Below, in pieces: positions 51,870-60,800 of a DNA stretch of 64,000 nt (position 1 is the first letter of the stretch; every line of letters begins with the position of its first letter). A model generated the notes under the pieces. It worked only from the letters and a program-made list of their open reading frames with translations. It did not search any database and was not told where the DNA came from. Source of the DNA: SZAS-79 sp963844255 (GTDB lineage: Bacteria > Pseudomonadota > Gammaproteobacteria > Burkholderiales > SG8-39). A program made the position numbers and the translations under genes. The stretch lies in contig CAWJNP010000066.1 of NCBI GenBank assembly GCA_963844255.1, forward strand, positions 45,960 through 109,959, read 5' to 3'.

Positions 51870-52598
51870 CTACTTGAGTGTCGCTGCGATCTTGCGGATC
51901 TCGTCCGGCGAGTGTTCGCCCGCCAGCGGTGTGCCCGGCATCAGGTATTTGCCGAGGCCCGCCAGCGTGCCCACCAGCACCGGCTCGTAACCTACATCGC
52001 GCACCAGCGCGGAGGCGACCTTGATTGCTTCCGCGTCGTCGCCGGCCATCGGCATGCCGATGCGTTCGCTGTTGTTTTTCGCATCGCCCATGCGCGCCGC
52101 GCCGATTGCGTTGAACGCGCGCACGATTCGCGTGCCGGGCAGGTATTCCTGCGAGGCCAGGCCCACGCCCTTGGCGCGCGCGGCGGCCGCCATCTCGCCG
52201 TCGCGTCCGACGAAGGGGTTGCAGGTGTCGATCACGACCTTGCCCTTGATCAGTTCGCCGAGGTCGCGGCCGATGCCGGGCAGGGCGGCGTAGGGCACCG
52301 AGATCAGCACGACCGGCCCGAACGCGGCCGCCTCGCGCGGCGTTCCGGCGTGCGCGCCGGGGCCGATGCTCGCGGCGAGCTTCTTGTCGGCCTCGAGGTC
52401 CAGCGATGAAAACATCACCTCGTGGCCCGCCTTCACCCAGGCGCGGCCGATCGCACTGCCGACCCGGCCGGAGCCGAGCGTGCCGATTTTGAGTTTTGTG
52501 CCTGACTGGGCGAGGGTGGCGAAGGGCAGCGCGGCGGTGAGTGCGGTGGCGGCGAGAAGGAAGGTACGGCGGGTGGTCAGTTCGTGGCGTGAGGTCAT
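51870..52598 (-). CDS. Exported NADP-binding oxidoreductase-like protein
   Basis: A 242-residue protein with a Tat-type signal (TTRRTFLLAATALTAALPFA) ahead of a Rossmann domain: KIGTLGSGRVGSAIGRAWVK, FGPVVLISVPYAALPGIGRD, VIDTCNPFVGRDGEM, RIVRAFNAIGAARMG. This is the NADP oxidoreductase/F420-dependent family fold (PF03807-like). Periplasmic location through a Tat signal is unusual for an NADP enzyme but fits folded export with cofactor. Substrate unknown. Confidence 0.85.
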   Translation of the reverse strand: MTSRHELTTRRTFLLAATALTAALPFATLAQSGTKLKIGTLGSGRVGSAIGRAWVKAGHEVMFSSLDLEADKKLAASIGPGAHAGTPREAAAFGPVVLISVPYAALPGIGRDLGELIKGKVVIDTCNPFVGRDGEMAAAARAKGVGLASQEYLPGTRIVRAFNAIGAARMGDAKNNSERIGMPMAGDDAEAIKVASALVRDVGYEPVLVGTLAGLGKYLMPGTPLAGEHSPDEIRKIAATLK

Positions 52599-52783
52599 GA
52601 GGGTTCCTCCGGAGGGACGAGGAGATTAATTCAGGCGGGTCGGCAAGCCAAGCGAAACGGAAGAAAGCAGCACCGCTGCGGTTGGAGAGGCCGGGTAAAC
52701 CATGCCGCTTCGTCAGGCGTTTGTCATGAAGGCAGCGAATTTGTCGGCGGCCCTATCGCTTGAAAACCCACTTGAAATAGATA

Positions 52784-52794
52784 GCACCTGGTGC
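52784..52794. promoter_or_regulatory. Palindrome upstream of the toxin-antitoxin genes
   Basis: GCACC-T-GGTGC, a perfect 5-bp inverted repeat with a 1-bp spacer, 10 bp before the toxin start. Antitoxins with a C-terminal HTH often bind such sites to autoregulate. Confidence 0.45.
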
Positions 52795-52804
52795 GACACT
52801 AACA

Positions 52805-53182
52805 ATGCGTAAAACTGGTCAGTCTGGATCGCGCGTCTTCAAGACGGCGTGGTTTGCGAGAGCGGCAAGAAAAGCGCGCATCGCCGATGGCGAGTTGTGT
52901 GCGGCGATCGGTGAAGCCATGCGCGGCCAGGCCGATGATCTGGGCGGTGGCGTCTTCAAGAAGCGGCTGAACGACAACATGCATCGTTCGATCATTCTTG
53001 CCAGGGGCGGCCGCCTTTGGTTCTTTGAGTATTTGTTTGCGAAAAGAGATCGCGCGAACATTGCGGGTGACGAACTGGCCGGATTTCGCGCTCTTGCGAA
53101 GGTGTATGCAGGACTGACGGAAGTGCAGATTGAACAGCTTTTGGAAGAGAAGGACATCACGGAGATCTGCCATGGCGACTAA
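52805..53182 (+). CDS. RelE/HigB-type toxin
   Basis: A 125-residue toxin of the PF06296-like RelE group: FKTAWFARAARKARIADGEL, GGGVFKKRLNDNMHRSIILA, LWFFEYLFAKRDRANIAGDE and ALAKVYAGLTEVQIEQLLEE. Such toxins cleave mRNA on ribosomes or act as ribosome-independent RNases. The following gene encodes a helix-turn-helix protein and overlaps by 11 bp (toxin-first order, as in higBA). Confidence 0.85.
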   Translation: MRKTGQSGSRVFKTAWFARAARKARIADGELCAAIGEAMRGQADDLGGGVFKKRLNDNMHRSIILARGGRLWFFEYLFAKRDRANIAGDELAGFRALAKVYAGLTEVQIEQLLEEKDITEICHGD

Positions 53183-53495
53183 ACGAAAATCGAAGAGCGA
53201 CGCGTTCGAGGCGATCCATACCTCGGCGCGGGCCCTGTACAAGGTGGGCGCGATCAATAAGACCACCCTGCGCGAGTTCGACGAGGCGTGTCTGTCCGTC
53301 CCCTCGTCGATCGCCCCGCAGGCGATCAGGAAGATTCGCGAACGAAGCCGGGTGAGCCAGCCTGTGTTTGCGCACTACCTGAATACCAGCGAATCAACGG
53401 TCCAGAAATGGGAGACCGGTGCAAAGCGGCCCAGCGGCATGGCGCTCAAGCTGCTGTCGGTGGTGCGGAAGCACGGTCTGAAAGTGTTGGCGTAG
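53172..53495 (+). CDS. HTH antitoxin (HigA/XRE type)
   Basis: A 107-residue XRE/HigA-like antitoxin. N-terminal basic segment, then the core HTH AIRKIRERSRVSQPVFAHYL and NTSESTVQKWETGAKRPSG, ending in ALKLLSVVRKHGLKVLA. It neutralises the toxin encoded just upstream and probably represses the operon through the palindrome at 52784-52794. The ATG at 53172 lies inside the toxin gene. Confidence 0.88.
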   Translation: MATKRKSKSDAFEAIHTSARALYKVGAINKTTLREFDEACLSVPSSIAPQAIRKIRERSRVSQPVFAHYLNTSESTVQKWETGAKRPSGMALKLLSVVRKHGLKVLA

Positions 53496-53498
53496 ATC

Positions 53499-53756
53499 AT
53501 GATTCCAAAAGTGGTTGAGGTAAGACCTCTGGACGGGTACAGGCTCTGGCTCCGTTTCCAGGACGGAGTATCTGGCATCGCCGATCTCAGCGCTGAACTC
53601 TGGGGGCCGATGTTCGAACCGTTGAAGGACGTGTCGCTGTTTGCGCAGGTCTCGGTCCATCCGGAGCTGGAGACCGTCACCTGGCCGAATGGGGCAGACC
53701 TTGCGCCGGAGTTCCTGTACTGGGCGGTCAAGCAACCCTTGGCGGCGCGCGCCTGA
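53499..53756 (+). CDS. DUF2442 protein
   Basis: An 85-residue DUF2442 protein (KVVEVRPLDGYRLWLRFQDG, VSGIADLSAELWGPMFEPLK, TVTWPNGADLAPEFLYWAVK). This small beta-rich domain is frequent beside RelE/HigB-type systems, often paired with DUF4160. It starts 3 bp after the antitoxin stop, so it is probably cotranscribed. Its role in the toxin system is not known. Confidence 0.85.
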   Translation: MIPKVVEVRPLDGYRLWLRFQDGVSGIADLSAELWGPMFEPLKDVSLFAQVSVHPELETVTWPNGADLAPEFLYWAVKQPLAARA

Positions 53757-54376
53757 ACCTGCTCTTCCCCACCACCCTGGTCGGCAGCTATCCGCAACCT
53801 GACTGGCTGATCGACCGCGCGTAGGAGGAGATCGGCCAGGACAACCCGGTGTCGATCGTCGGGCGCTCGGGGCGGCCGAATTTTCTGCCGCGAATTGTCG
53901 GGCCGATCCGGCGCACGCAAATATCCCCGTGCCCGGGCCGTTCACCATGCTGCAGCAGGCGCAGAACGTGTACTACCCGTCGGAAGAGGCTGCGGCGATG
54001 GATTACGCCGTGGCGTTGAATGCGGAGATCAAGGATTTGTTCGCGCACGGGGCGGACGTCGTGCAGATCGACGAGCCCTACATGCAGGCGCGGCCCGACA
54101 AGGCGCGCGAGTACGGCGTGAAGGCCTTGAATCGTGCTCAACACCCTGCCCGGCAAACAGATCATGGTCGGGTGCCTGGACCTCAACGACCCGGCGGTTG
54201 AGTCTGTTGAGACCGTCGTTGCGCGCATCAAGCGGGCGCTGCAGTACATACCGAAGGAAATGGTCATCCTCGCGCCGGACTGCGGGATGAAGTACCTGTC
54301 GCGCGCGGTGGCGGAGGGGAAGCTTAGGGCGATGGTGGAGGCGGCGGGGGTGTTGAGGGGGGAGTACGCAAACTAA
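53756..54376 (+). pseudogene. Decayed MetE-like (cobalamin-independent methionine synthase family) gene
   Basis: Opens without start codon at NLLFPTTLVGSYPQPDWLID, meets an in-frame TAG at 53822, then resumes with RSGRPNFLPRIVGPIRR and, in a second frame, VPGPFTMLQQAQNVYYP, AVALNAEIKDLFAHGADVVQ, IDEPYMQARPDKAREYGVKA and, in a third frame, LPGKQIMVGCLDLNDPAVES and LAPDCGMKYLSRAVAEGKLR. About 100 N-terminal and ~50 central residues of a normal MetE-like protein are missing, with stop codon and frameshifts, so this is a true remnant. Confidence 0.8.
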
Positions 54377-54386
54377 CAGCGAGGCG

Positions 54387-54569
54387 TCATTCCACATCGC
54401 TTCGGATCACTGCAACGCTTTATTCCTGCGGCAGGCCGGGGTCAAGGTCGACCACGTGCGGTTCGCGGACGTGGGCGTGCGGGGGAATGGCCACATGATG
54501 ATGCTGCAGAAGAAAAGCAGCGAGGTGGCGGGGGCGATTATGGGGTGGTTGGAGGGGAAGGGGTTGTAG
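54387..54569 (+). pseudogene. Remnant of an alpha/beta hydrolase gene (C-terminal end)
   Basis: Encodes ASDHCNALFLRQAGVKVDHV and FADVGVRGNGHMMMLQKKSS ending in GWLEGKGL then stop. This matches the last ~60 residues of certain alpha/beta hydrolases, where the His of the triad lies in RGNGHMMM. No start and no other part of the gene is present. Together with the MetE-like remnant it marks an eroded segment. Confidence 0.55.
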
Positions 54570-54878
54570 GTTTCGCAAAGAAACTGGGTCTGAGGCTACT
54601 CTCAAACCTTATGGCCACGTTCTGCATCTAGGCCTTGGCAGTAGTAAGCGCGCAAAGGCTCAGGAAGTAGATGCGAATCCCGAGCGAGGCGTCAGACTGA
54701 ACTATCTGCCGAGACCGCCAATTTCCGCAACATTGATATCTGTACAGTAGATCGCAGCTCCTTGTGTTGGCGCATACGAAATTAGTGCAAGAATTCGGTC
54801 AAGCGGGATTGTCGTATCGTGCAATACAATGCTTTTGAAATAATTTCGCACATTAGAGCCTAAGGCGAATACACAGAC
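54570..54878. other. Intergenic start of the AT-rich island
   Basis: About 310 bp with no gene. Base composition shifts here from GC-rich to markedly AT-richer DNA, which continues to ~60.9 kb. The stretch 54780-54850 is AT-rich (e.g. GCAATACAATGC and TTTTGAAATAATTTC) and should contain the promoter of the NACHT gene, though no confident hexamer pair is seen. No repeat matching the far end of the island longer than 8 bp (TGTCGTAT) was found. Confidence 0.55.
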
Positions 54879-57743
54879 ATGGACACTTACGAAGACATTA
54901 CTTCGCGATTGAGTTCAACCCTAGAAGAGATATGTAGCAAATCAAAAGAGCCTCTAAAAGCCGCTGCAAATCTTTACCGGACCGCTGCAGAAGGAATATG
55001 CAAGTGTGTCATCTCGGCCTTAGACCAAGCGCCTACGAGCCCTGGACACAAGTCGTTGGATCAACTTGCGAGCACAGCTGCTACCTTGCTCTCCAAGACT
55101 GAACCCAAAAGGGAAGTTGATGTAGTCAGAGCAGGCATTCGATATTTACAGAATATCGGTAACCTGTATTCGCATGACAGCCAATCGACGAAGTCGACTG
55201 ACGCTATCGGCCAAGAGTCTGCACTGCCTGTCCTGATTTATGTCTTGCGGATAGTCTTCTCCGGCGCACTCGCCGACTGTTCCCAGCCAAACTATCCAGA
55301 AAAGATCGAGTCTGAGTTTCCGCCAAGGCTTCGAAATAAGCCAATTTTCGAGAATCCGCGTGCATCCGAAGTTGTCTTGCTATGTTTCCCTAAAAGTGAT
55401 GTTCAGACCCGCATATCAAAAGCTGAACAAGCCACAAATATTGCATATGACTACATTGTTGTTGATTTAGGGGGGAATTTAACTAAAGGGTTTCTCTTCC
55501 TAAAAACAAGATCCGCAATAGAAAAGTCGCTTCTGGATTTTTCACAAACGATCGGCAATTCCCTTCCTAACTCGCTTGACATAATTACGCCGCGCGTAAC
55601 TAGAACCGACGGGAAAGAAATCGATAGATTGAAATCGGTTCTTGAGGCGCAAGCAAGGATCTTCGCTCCCCAGCTAACCAAGATTACTTCGGTTAGTTAC
55701 TTTGATGACTTGGTCTGGAATCAATGTTTGCCAAGCCATTTTAGAAATACCGAAAGCAATCCGATGATCACGGATCATTTTATTGATCAGCACCTTCAAG
55801 ATACGGCCTTATCCGAGTTCATACAACGGGATAGCCTGCCGCCATATTCCACTTCAAGCTATCTAAAAGATGTTCTTGATGATCTTCAAAACGTCCATCC
55901 GACGCAAGTCATAGTGGGACCCGCGGGCATAGGAAAGACAACCTTCTGCAATACCCTGATATCTCAAGTCAATAAGCATCCTAAGAAACGAGCGATTCTA
56001 ATTTCAGCAACAGATTTTCGAGAGTTGCCGAGCTCACAAGAAATACGCTCGGTTCGCGACTTGTATGCGTTGGCTATAAAGGTGGGTGCGCTAGGAGAAG
56101 AGGAGTCAATTGAGGCGCATAACTTTGAAATCAACCTAGGATGTGGAAACGTAATTCTCGTAATCGATGGCTTCGATGAGCTCGAATCGCATTTGGCTGA
56201 CACGCTAGATGTAGATGCATTCATGAACTCTCTGACAGACCTAAATCAGTCTTTTAGGAAAGTACTCGTAATTATTACAGTGCGAGACTATTTGTTAGAG
56301 CGATTTAAAAAGTTTGACCATGTGGCAGTCAGCAAACTTGTGGGATTTTCTGATACAGACGTCAATACGTATCTAAATAAGCGACTGCAGAAGGAGCAAA
56401 TCGCCGAGGCGAATCAGCTTCTTCTATCTTTTCGAGATAACTCGGAAGACAGTCGCGTCACTATTCCTTTGTATGCGTCATTGATTTGTGACTACCTTCA
56501 ATCGAAATCAGAGACGCCAGTAGTTACAAAGAGCCTAGAGGTTTCAAAGTTCTTTATAAGCGATAAGCCTATCGACACCCTCCTGGTAAAGATAATCGAA
56601 CGAGAAATTACCAAGCAGGCTCTTAAGGGCGTATCGGTCGACGATTTCTATGAATTGTTGTTAGAAACACTGAAGGCGCCACAATCCACAATTGGAGTCG
56701 AGCGTCTGAGGGAGTTCTTTCTTGATCTTCAAATTAATGACAAATCGGTAGAAAAGAAGTTCGCCCGCGGTCCATTCTTACTATCGCAAAGTAATGGTAC
56801 GGCGTTCAAATTTAAGTATGACTCATTGTCTCCCTTGCTTAAGGCGAGGTATCTATTTAGATGGATCGGTGCAGGAAACTTTGTTTCAAACCCAATGGTC
56901 GATTTTGTAGCTGAGTGCCATCGCGGAGAGGGCGCACTTATGGACGAGCTCCGTGTGCTTGCCGGATCGAGCCTTCAGTTGGACGTGAATCGGGTGACGC
57001 AGTGGTTTCAAGCTCTACTTAAGTATCGCATTTCGGTTGAAACAGGTCGCTCGCGCTCGTTGGAGCGCCGGGCAATCAGTGGCTTTTTATATTGGGCAAT
57101 TGCGTTCCGACAGAGCTCAAATAAGCAGGAGCGCTCGTCTGCTTTGATTGGTTTGTTCAAGGGTAACAATTGGGATGGAATGTCAATTTTTGGAAAATTT
57201 GTTCCCTTAGATTTGCGAGATGTGACTATAAGCAACGCATATCTAGAAAACTTCACAAATCTAGAAAAATGTGTCTTTCCTGAAGAAGGAGCGGTGTTTT
57301 TTAATTCAGAAATTAATTTTGATAGGAATGCTTTACCAAACAAGCTTCGGAGAGACAATTTCGATCATTCGTGTTCTTTTAGCGAGAATATTTTTGAGGC
57401 ATTTAGTACCCAAGCTGACGGCGCAATGCAGCAATTTGAAGTCGTGCGAGACAACCTGTACAAAATCCTGAAGGTAGGATTTCGGTCGAGTAACTTCTTT
57501 TGGAAGTCTCGTCTCCTCTACAGGTCCGCATCGCTGGTCGGTCGTGCCTCCCAAGATCGTTACTTGAGTTTCTTGGTGACGAAGGGATTACTGATCCAAG
57601 AGCCTAATCGTGAAAAGCGGAGTGAGAGTGGATACTCTGTCGCGCCTGATTGGCGGCAAGATGCTAGGCATCTGATAGAGGATAAAAACGTCACTGTTCG
57701 TATGAAGAAGGTTATCGATGCGGCGCTAGAGGAGTTGAACTAG
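54879..57743 (+). CDS. NACHT-domain STAND NTPase (defence-type)
   Basis: A 954-residue protein. N-terminal helical region (~1-120) with GNLYSH (~94-99), resembling a HEPN or DUF4145-like domain. An alpha/beta linker follows, then the NACHT NTPase: Walker A VIVGPAGIGKTTFCN (~345), Walker B VILVIDGFDELESH (~425) with acidic pair, sensor VIITVRDYLLERF, and a winged-helix-like part (VSVDDFYELLLETLKA). The C-terminal ~330 residues show no recognised repeats and may be the sensor. Bacterial NACHT proteins of this layout are antiphage STAND NTPases. Codon use is AT-rich unlike the surroundings, suggesting recent transfer. No partner overlaps it; it converges on the PRTase operon. Confidence 0.85.
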   Translation: MDTYEDITSRLSSTLEEICSKSKEPLKAAANLYRTAAEGICKCVISALDQAPTSPGHKSLDQLASTAATLLSKTEPKREVDVVRAGIRYLQNIGNLYSHDSQSTKSTDAIGQESALPVLIYVLRIVFSGALADCSQPNYPEKIESEFPPRLRNKPIFENPRASEVVLLCFPKSDVQTRISKAEQATNIAYDYIVVDLGGNLTKGFLFLKTRSAIEKSLLDFSQTIGNSLPNSLDIITPRVTRTDGKEIDRLKSVLEAQARIFAPQLTKITSVSYFDDLVWNQCLPSHFRNTESNPMITDHFIDQHLQDTALSEFIQRDSLPPYSTSSYLKDVLDDLQNVHPTQVIVGPAGIGKTTFCNTLISQVNKHPKKRAILISATDFRELPSSQEIRSVRDLYALAIKVGALGEEESIEAHNFEINLGCGNVILVIDGFDELESHLADTLDVDAFMNSLTDLNQSFRKVLVIITVRDYLLERFKKFDHVAVSKLVGFSDTDVNTYLNKRLQKEQIAEANQLLLSFRDNSEDSRVTIPLYASLICDYLQSKSETPVVTKSLEVSKFFISDKPIDTLLVKIIEREITKQALKGVSVDDFYELLLETLKAPQSTIGVERLREFFLDLQINDKSVEKKFARGPFLLSQSNGTAFKFKYDSLSPLLKARYLFRWIGAGNFVSNPMVDFVAECHRGEGALMDELRVLAGSSLQLDVNRVTQWFQALLKYRISVETGRSRSLERRAISGFLYWAIAFRQSSNKQERSSALIGLFKGNNWDGMSIFGKFVPLDLRDVTISNAYLENFTNLEKCVFPEEGAVFFNSEINFDRNALPNKLRRDNFDHSCSFSENIFEAFSTQADGAMQQFEVVRDNLYKILKVGFRSSNFFWKSRLLYRSASLVGRASQDRYLSFLVTKGLLIQEPNREKRSESGYSVAPDWRQDARHLIEDKNVTVRMKKVIDAALEELN

Positions 57744-57924
57744 AGTTTGAGCAGAGCGGCTACTTAGTTTCAATGCTCCGGTATGACGAGGGTCGACTTG
57801 ACGGAACTCTCGAAGAGTGAAATTCCACGAGTTCGAAATTCGGTCGTGTCTTCCGTGCTGGCGGTATCTAGCCGTGCTTCAACTGGCAACTAGCAGACCG
57901 AGGACTCGCGCGCTGATCCAGGCG

Positions 57925-58761
57925 CTAGACTGACGCGGGAGAAAAGTCTGTTGTTCGAGGGACAAGTCCCACATACGGATATTGTCCCAAATCTCCTCGA
58001 AATATGAGCGGCGTAGTGTTCGGCGAATTTCGATAGTAAACAACCATCGAGGCCAAGCGCTCATACCCTAGCCCATAGCCTTTGCTAATACGTAGGCAAC
58101 GCGTACGAAGCAGCTTTCGTTCCGATTCGTTAAGTATCGAACTATTCTCGTGTAGCGGACGATCAGTCTTGTAGTGAACAAGTGTGCTGACCACCTCAAC
58201 ATCGTTCTTAATAATTTGACTTAAGCCCTCCTCGCATACTGCGTGAAGAAGCACAAATTCACTAAAATTCCCATTAATTACTTCCGAGACTTGCTTTCGA
58301 ATTTTACAAAACTGATTTCCCGTTCCAGCGAAGTCATCTACGTAGACTATTGCGCCTTTTCTAATCTTTGTCGTTAGTGTTCTAAAGTCAATCATATTGT
58401 GAGGTCCAACTGTCACAAACGAGCACCCGGCTTTCTCAAGTCGCCCATGATCACGAAGCAAATTCAGAACGACATGGCTACTGCTCCCAGCGTCGTGAAT
58501 CCCGACATAAATAATCTCGCTGATTTTTACGCCCTTAGCATCTAACTTCACAAGCAGCTCTTTGTTGGCTTGAACTAGATCGCTAACCATTTCCTGTTCG
58601 CTAAAGTACTTTATGTGTGGAGTGGCTTTGCGAAGTGCTGCACGCTCTTTGCCGTGAAATTGCTGAATCCAAGCAAATGCCCGTCCGAAGGTTATCTTTT
58701 GTGGGCGGTAGTCGGCGCAGCGCTTACACAAATCCCATGCAGCAAGTAGATCCAGGATCAT
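57925..58761 (-). CDS. Phosphoribosyltransferase-like protein (PRTase-CE type)
   Basis: A 278-residue protein. The key motif is AIVYVDDFAGTGNQFCKI (~136-154), a PRPP-binding loop (acidic pair, then GTG) on the pattern seen in type I phosphoribosyltransferases, preceded by a hydrophobic strand. N-terminal region ~1-80 is helical (FAWIQQFHGKERAALRK, FSEQEMVSDLVQANKELLVK). IIYVGIHDAGSSSHVVLNLL and CLRISKGYGLGYERLASMVV are other notable blocks. From memory this matches conflict-associated PRTase-CE proteins; the nucleobase or acceptor is unknown. ATG at 58761 follows CAGGAGTAA and lies 5 bp after the ParB-like stop. Confidence 0.75.
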   Translation of the reverse strand: MILDLLAAWDLCKRCADYRPQKITFGRAFAWIQQFHGKERAALRKATPHIKYFSEQEMVSDLVQANKELLVKLDAKGVKISEIIYVGIHDAGSSSHVVLNLLRDHGRLEKAGCSFVTVGPHNMIDFRTLTTKIRKGAIVYVDDFAGTGNQFCKIRKQVSEVINGNFSEFVLLHAVCEEGLSQIIKNDVEVVSTLVHYKTDRPLHENSSILNESERKLLRTRCLRISKGYGLGYERLASMVVYYRNSPNTTPLIFRGDLGQYPYVGLVPRTTDFSPASV

Positions 58762-58766
58762 TCGAT

Positions 58767-59798
58767 TTACTCCTGGCCTTCGAGAGTCTCTGCATCTGCC
58801 ACGGGCGCATCGCTTCCCTCTAGCTGAACCAACAAGGCTTCTATATAGCATTTCGTCTCACTGAGGGCTTCTACGACCGCGGTTCGATCAGCGTCAATCG
58901 CATGAACTATTTTTGCTCGCTCTAGAGTCTTTCGAAATTCGTCGCACGCCCCGATCGCCGTATCGATCCGTCTAGCGTCAACGATGAATTGATCGAAGGC
59001 GCGCCTCGTCTCTAGCCCGGTTTCTGTTATGTACTGGCGTAGGCGAGCGGCGACATCTTTCTTCTGGTTATCATCTGCAAAAATATCGAAGGCCTCGCTA
59101 ATTCTCCTGAAGTGAATCACGCTCTTAATTCTTTTCTGACGATACTTCTCGACAAGAAGATCTGTAATCCCATTAGATTTCAAATCTGCCCAAAGCTCGG
59201 GCAGATGCACTTTCGCCAAGTCTAGAATTGGCTGAAGTTCGATCCAAAAGTTTGAGGGGATGCGTGCCGAAGGATCTATCGCAAGGGACATTTCTTGATA
59301 TTTTCTATCAATCTTCAAGAGCGCCTTGCATCTCTCTACTTGTGGCTCGCTGAGACCAGTCAAGTGCGAAAGAACTTTTGTCTCGTCTTCTCCAAGTTGC
59401 TCCATAACTTCTTGAAGACTCAAGGCGGTCGGCATTAGCTCCCATGCTTCTCTGAAATTGTGAATTGAGAACATGTAGAGAAGATTGGCAAGATGATCGG
59501 GGGGTTCGACAACGTTCGCGGGAATGAGTATTTCGACGCCATCATCCGCAAGTTGCCTGCAACAAAGGTGTCGTCTGGCACCGTCCAAGATGCCGAACTT
59601 ATCGGTACCTGGTTTTGGGTAAACTGTAATTGGAACAAGAACGCCGTGAAGCTTGATGTTGGCTTTTAGATCCGCAAGGGGTGCCGGATCGAAAAGGCGG
59701 CGTGGGTTGCTTGGATTCGGGACTACTTGGTCGTGCCGAAGCGTCAGCAACTGGCCTGTCGGCACAACCGGATTTATAGAGTCAGCTGACATCATCAT
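58767..59798 (-). CDS. ParB/Srx-like protein
   Basis: A 343-residue protein with an N-terminal ParB-type domain: NPSNPRRLFDPAPLADLKAN, HGVLVPITVYP and the nucleotide-binding box GILDGARRHLCCRQLAD (~69-85, GxRR). A helix-turn-helix-like stretch follows (TALSLQEVMEQLGEDETKVL, LSEPQVERCKALL), then a long helical C-terminus. ParB-fold proteins bind CTP or act as nucleases; here it is sandwiched between a DNA methylase and a PRTase with 6-bp and 5-bp gaps, so a role in partition is unlikely and a modification or defence role is more plausible. Confidence 0.82.
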   Translation of the reverse strand: MMMSADSINPVVPTGQLLTLRHDQVVPNPSNPRRLFDPAPLADLKANIKLHGVLVPITVYPKPGTDKFGILDGARRHLCCRQLADDGVEILIPANVVEPPDHLANLLYMFSIHNFREAWELMPTALSLQEVMEQLGEDETKVLSHLTGLSEPQVERCKALLKIDRKYQEMSLAIDPSARIPSNFWIELQPILDLAKVHLPELWADLKSNGITDLLVEKYRQKRIKSVIHFRRISEAFDIFADDNQKKDVAARLRQYITETGLETRRAFDQFIVDARRIDTAIGACDEFRKTLERAKIVHAIDADRTAVVEALSETKCYIEALLVQLEGSDAPVADAETLEGQE

Positions 59799-59804
59799 TC
59801 CTCT

Positions 59805-60800
59805 TTATGAATTCGATGGGCTTTGAACTACTAGTTCTCTGTGTTGGTGTCGCTTGTGAATTGAGCCAGCGATTGTTCGGGTCACCGTTACAACCTTTAC
59901 CGAGAATCCTTCAGCAAGATAGGCTCCTTCATCCGAATCGCTGTAACTCATCAGCCACGTGACTCGCTCCTTCGTAAGGCGTACCAGCTCTTCTCTGAGA
60001 GCAACCAAATCTTGTCCACTGAAGGCGTTCTGAGAATATGAATTAAACACGCGTCTCTTTATTTCAAGATATGGCGGGTCTATATAAACAAAGTCCCTGG
60101 GGCCGCACTTGCTCAAAGTTTTTTTAAATTCCCAGTTCTTAATTGTCGCGGTAGCGAGCAATTTAGAGTATTTACTCAGGGCTTCTATAGTGGGCAGATT
60201 TCCAGATCTTTGCCCCCCATATGGCACATTAAATTCACCACGAAGGTTTGTTCGGTAGAGGCCATTAAAACAATATCGATTTAGAAAAATAAATCGCGCT
60301 GCCCGTGCAATGGGCTCTAGAGAGGAGGGATCCAAAGCCCGTATCCGATAGTAGTTGTCTTCATTGTTCTCCATACGGCCAATGCGGCGACTTATGCCAA
60401 TGGGATCACCTTTTACGCACTGAAGTGCGAGTACCAGATCTGCATTGGTGTCAGCCAATAATGCTTTTTTCGGTCGAATCGCGAAGTAGAACTGTGCGGA
60501 GCCAGCGAATGGCTCCACAAGGCGTTTCGAGTTGTCTTTCCACGCTGGAATTAAATGAGGCAGCAAATATTTTTTGCTTCCAGCCCATCTAAGTAAAGAT
60601 TTTGTATACGGGTGTTTGGGTGATGAAGTAGTCGATGGCAATGTGATTTGGTCTATCCCGTCGTCGCTAGATTCGAGTTTCATATATAGATGCCCTAGCC
60701 GTTCTTGTTGCTTTCCACTGAGGGCTAAAGCTCCGTATGTGGAGATTTGTACTTGGACTGAACCATTGGACTGCAGCAGAGAGTACTTTACTTCTTCCAA
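59805..60800 (-). CDS. Dam-family DNA adenine methylase (D12 class)
   Basis: A 331-residue N6-adenine methyltransferase. Core motifs are LLRWAGSKKYLLPHLIPAW (~69-87), the SAM site LVEPFAGSAQFYFAIRP (~94-110) and the catalytic DFVYIDPPYLEI (~236-247), in alpha-class order. FLNRYCFNGLYRTNLRGEFN is characteristic of the D12 family. The ~65-residue N-terminal extension (YSLLQSNGSVQVQISTYGAL) is not in standard Dam. First gene of the three-gene operon. No restriction endonuclease is adjacent. Target sequence cannot be predicted. Confidence 0.88.
   Translation of the reverse strand: MEEVKYSLLQSNGSVQVQISTYGALALSGKQQERLGHLYMKLESSDDGIDQITLPSTTSSPKHPYTKSLLRWAGSKKYLLPHLIPAWKDNSKRLVEPFAGSAQFYFAIRPKKALLADTNADLVLALQCVKGDPIGISRRIGRMENNEDNYYRIRALDPSSLEPIARAARFIFLNRYCFNGLYRTNLRGEFNVPYGGQRSGNLPTIEALSKYSKLLATATIKNWEFKKTLSKCGPRDFVYIDPPYLEIKRRVFNSYSQNAFSGQDLVALREELVRLTKERVTWLMSYSDSDEGAYLAEGFSVKVVTVTRTIAGSIHKRHQHRELVVQSPSNS

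Noticed and set aside
58767..59798. ParB-like gene as evidence of a plasmid or chromosome partition locus
   Set aside because: No ParA or parS-like sites are nearby and it is locked between a methylase and a PRTase gene.
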